A DNA stretch of 6,735 bases, from NCBI GenBank assembly GCA_031272305.1, contig JAISUA010000203.1, positions 1 through 6,735 on the forward strand. Direction: 5' to 3'. Below the pieces are notes generated by a model. That model searched no databases. It was not told the origin of the DNA and saw nothing but the letters and a program-made list of their open reading frames with translations. Source of the DNA: Clostridioides sp. GTDB lineage: Bacteria > Bacillota > Clostridia > Peptostreptococcales > Peptostreptococcaceae. Made by a program: the position numbers and the translations under genes. Positions 6,030-6,735 of the stretch are shown piece after piece; the first letter of the stretch is position 1, and every line of letters starts with the position of its first letter.

Positions 6030-6617
6030 TTATCAAGTATAAAACAATGGGTTTTGAGTGTTCTTATTACAGCTTGTGTTGTGAATATGGTCGTTATGAT
6101 TCTTCCAAAGTCAAAGTTGAAGCCATATGTAAATTTAGTGATAAACTTTATATTTGTATTCATAATAATCACTCCTGTGATAAATTTTTTTAAAGACGAT
6201 ACGAGTTTTGAAAATATGACTCTTAAATATTTAGATGAATACAATAAAAATTATTCTGAAAGTGCAGACAAACTTGCAAATCAAGTTGGAATTAAAAATT
6301 TCAAAAATGGTTACGAAGAAAGTCTGAAAGAAGTCATAAAACTCAAACTTGATGAATATGGATATGATATTGAAGATTTAGATATAGATGGTTCAACCAT
6401 AAATAATTTAAAAATAAAATCAAAAAACAGTAATAATAACGAAAACGTGGACATAAAATCTATAGAAAAAGAAAGTTCAAAAGAAGTGTTCCAAAGTAAC
6501 TATGATTTGAATAACGATAAATCAAATCAAAATGATAAGCTAAATCAAGAAGAAAATCTAAAAAAAGATTTAGTAAACATACTAGATGTATCAGTTGATA
6601 ATATAAAAATTGATTGA
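6027..6617 (+). CDS. spoIIIAF: Stage III sporulation protein AF, membrane-anchored ring-domain protein
   Basis: Membrane-anchored component whose soluble part adopts a ring-building-motif fold in B. subtilis and may form one ring of the SpoIIIA channel. From GTG 6027 it has 196 residues: a first membrane helix (about 8-25), the characteristic LPKSKLKPYV (26-35), a second membrane helix (about 36-54), then a soluble domain facing the intermembrane space. Recognisable secondary-structure units in that domain are KEVIKLKLDEYGYDIEDLDID (101-121, read in two parts) and the C-terminal LVNILDVSVDNIKI (182-195). Between them lies a polar linker rich in Asn, Lys, Ser, Asp and Glu (about 131-179), possibly a lengthened loop in the ring domain. 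It follows spoIIIAE by 35 bp and precedes spoIIIAG by 44 bp. Confidence 0.92.
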   Translation: MLSSIKQWVLSVLITACVVNMVVMILPKSKLKPYVNLVINFIFVFIIITPVINFFKDDTSFENMTLKYLDEYNKNYSESADKLANQVGIKNFKNGYEESLKEVIKLKLDEYGYDIEDLDIDGSTINNLKIKSKNSNNNENVDIKSIEKESSKEVFQSNYDLNNDKSNQNDKLNQEENLKKDLVNILDVSVDNIKID

Positions 6618-6647
6618 GATTAACTGATGCTAAAAAACTATAAAAAA

Positions 6648-6664
6648 AGGAGCGAATGAAAATG
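6648..6664 (+). promoter_or_regulatory. Ribosome binding site of spoIIIAG
   Basis: AGGAG (6648-6652), after an A-run, lies 9 nt before ATG 6662 and only 3 nt before the in-frame ATG 6656. The spacing favours 6662; the two options differ by two residues (MK). Confidence 0.75.
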
Positions 6665-6735
6665 TTAAGAGGAAAAGTCAAAGACAAGTGGAATAATGTA
6701 ATGAAGAACTTCAGCAAAAAAGACAAGAAAAAATT
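6662..6735 (+). CDS. spoIIIAG: Stage III sporulation protein AG, N-terminal fragment (runs off right edge)
   Basis: Only the first 24 codons are present, beginning MLRGKVKDKWNNVMKNFSKK and still open at the window end. The fragment is highly basic and has no hydrophobic segment yet. This fits the short cytoplasmic tail before the single membrane helix of SpoIIIAG, which in B. subtilis forms a large 30-subunit ring in the intermembrane space. The call rests mainly on its position right after spoIIIAF in an otherwise canonical operon, plus this N-terminal character, because no domain is visible. Too short for the sequence alone to prove identity. Confidence 0.8.
   Translation, partial: MLRGKVKDKWNNVMKNFSKKDKKK

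Overview
This window looks like the chromosome of a very AT-rich, endospore-forming Firmicute of the class Clostridia. The evidence is the clostridial/bacilli class III fructose-1,6-bisphosphatase, a near-complete spoIIIA sporulation operon, strong AGGAGG-type ribosome binding sites, and frequent GTG/TTG starts. A Peptostreptococcaceae-like or related low-GC anaerobe is a reasonable guess, but the genus cannot be fixed from the sequence.

Layout, all genes on the + strand. (1) Positions 1-2022 hold most of fbp, the gluconeogenic FBPase. Its frame is open through the left edge, so its true start lies outside the window. (2) Positions 2023-2331 form a 309-bp intergenic stretch. Its first part (about 2023-2165) is rich in short inverted and direct repeats, including a hairpin followed by a T-run. 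Next comes a very strong, nearly symmetric rho-independent terminator (2199-2255). Last is a good sigma-E-type -10 element (CATACAAT, 2273-2280) and the leader of the sporulation operon. (3) From 2332 to the right edge lie spoIIIAA, AB, AC, AD, AE, AF and the first 24 codons of spoIIIAG, in the canonical order. spoIIIAH would be expected just beyond the window.

In the known system these proteins are made in the mother cell under sigma-E during engulfment. SpoIIIAA is the cytoplasmic ATPase. AB, AC, AD and AE are membrane components with type II secretion or transport-like features. AF, AG and AH contribute ring-forming domains in the intermembrane space. Together they form the 'feeding tube' channel that meets forespore SpoIIQ (or its equivalent) and supports late sigma-G activity.

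Reading the ribosome binding sites moves several starts downstream of the longest-ORF starts. The preferred starts are AB at TTG 3379, AD at TTG 4181, AE at ATG 4642, AF at GTG 6027 and AG at ATG 6662. In four of these cases a spurious in-frame start codon overlaps, abuts or precedes the Shine-Dalgarno sequence. Apart from the intergenic repeat-like element and Asn-rich insertions in SpoIIIAE and SpoIIIAF, this is a recognisable and ordinary sporulation locus. I found no evidence of a wholly new system.
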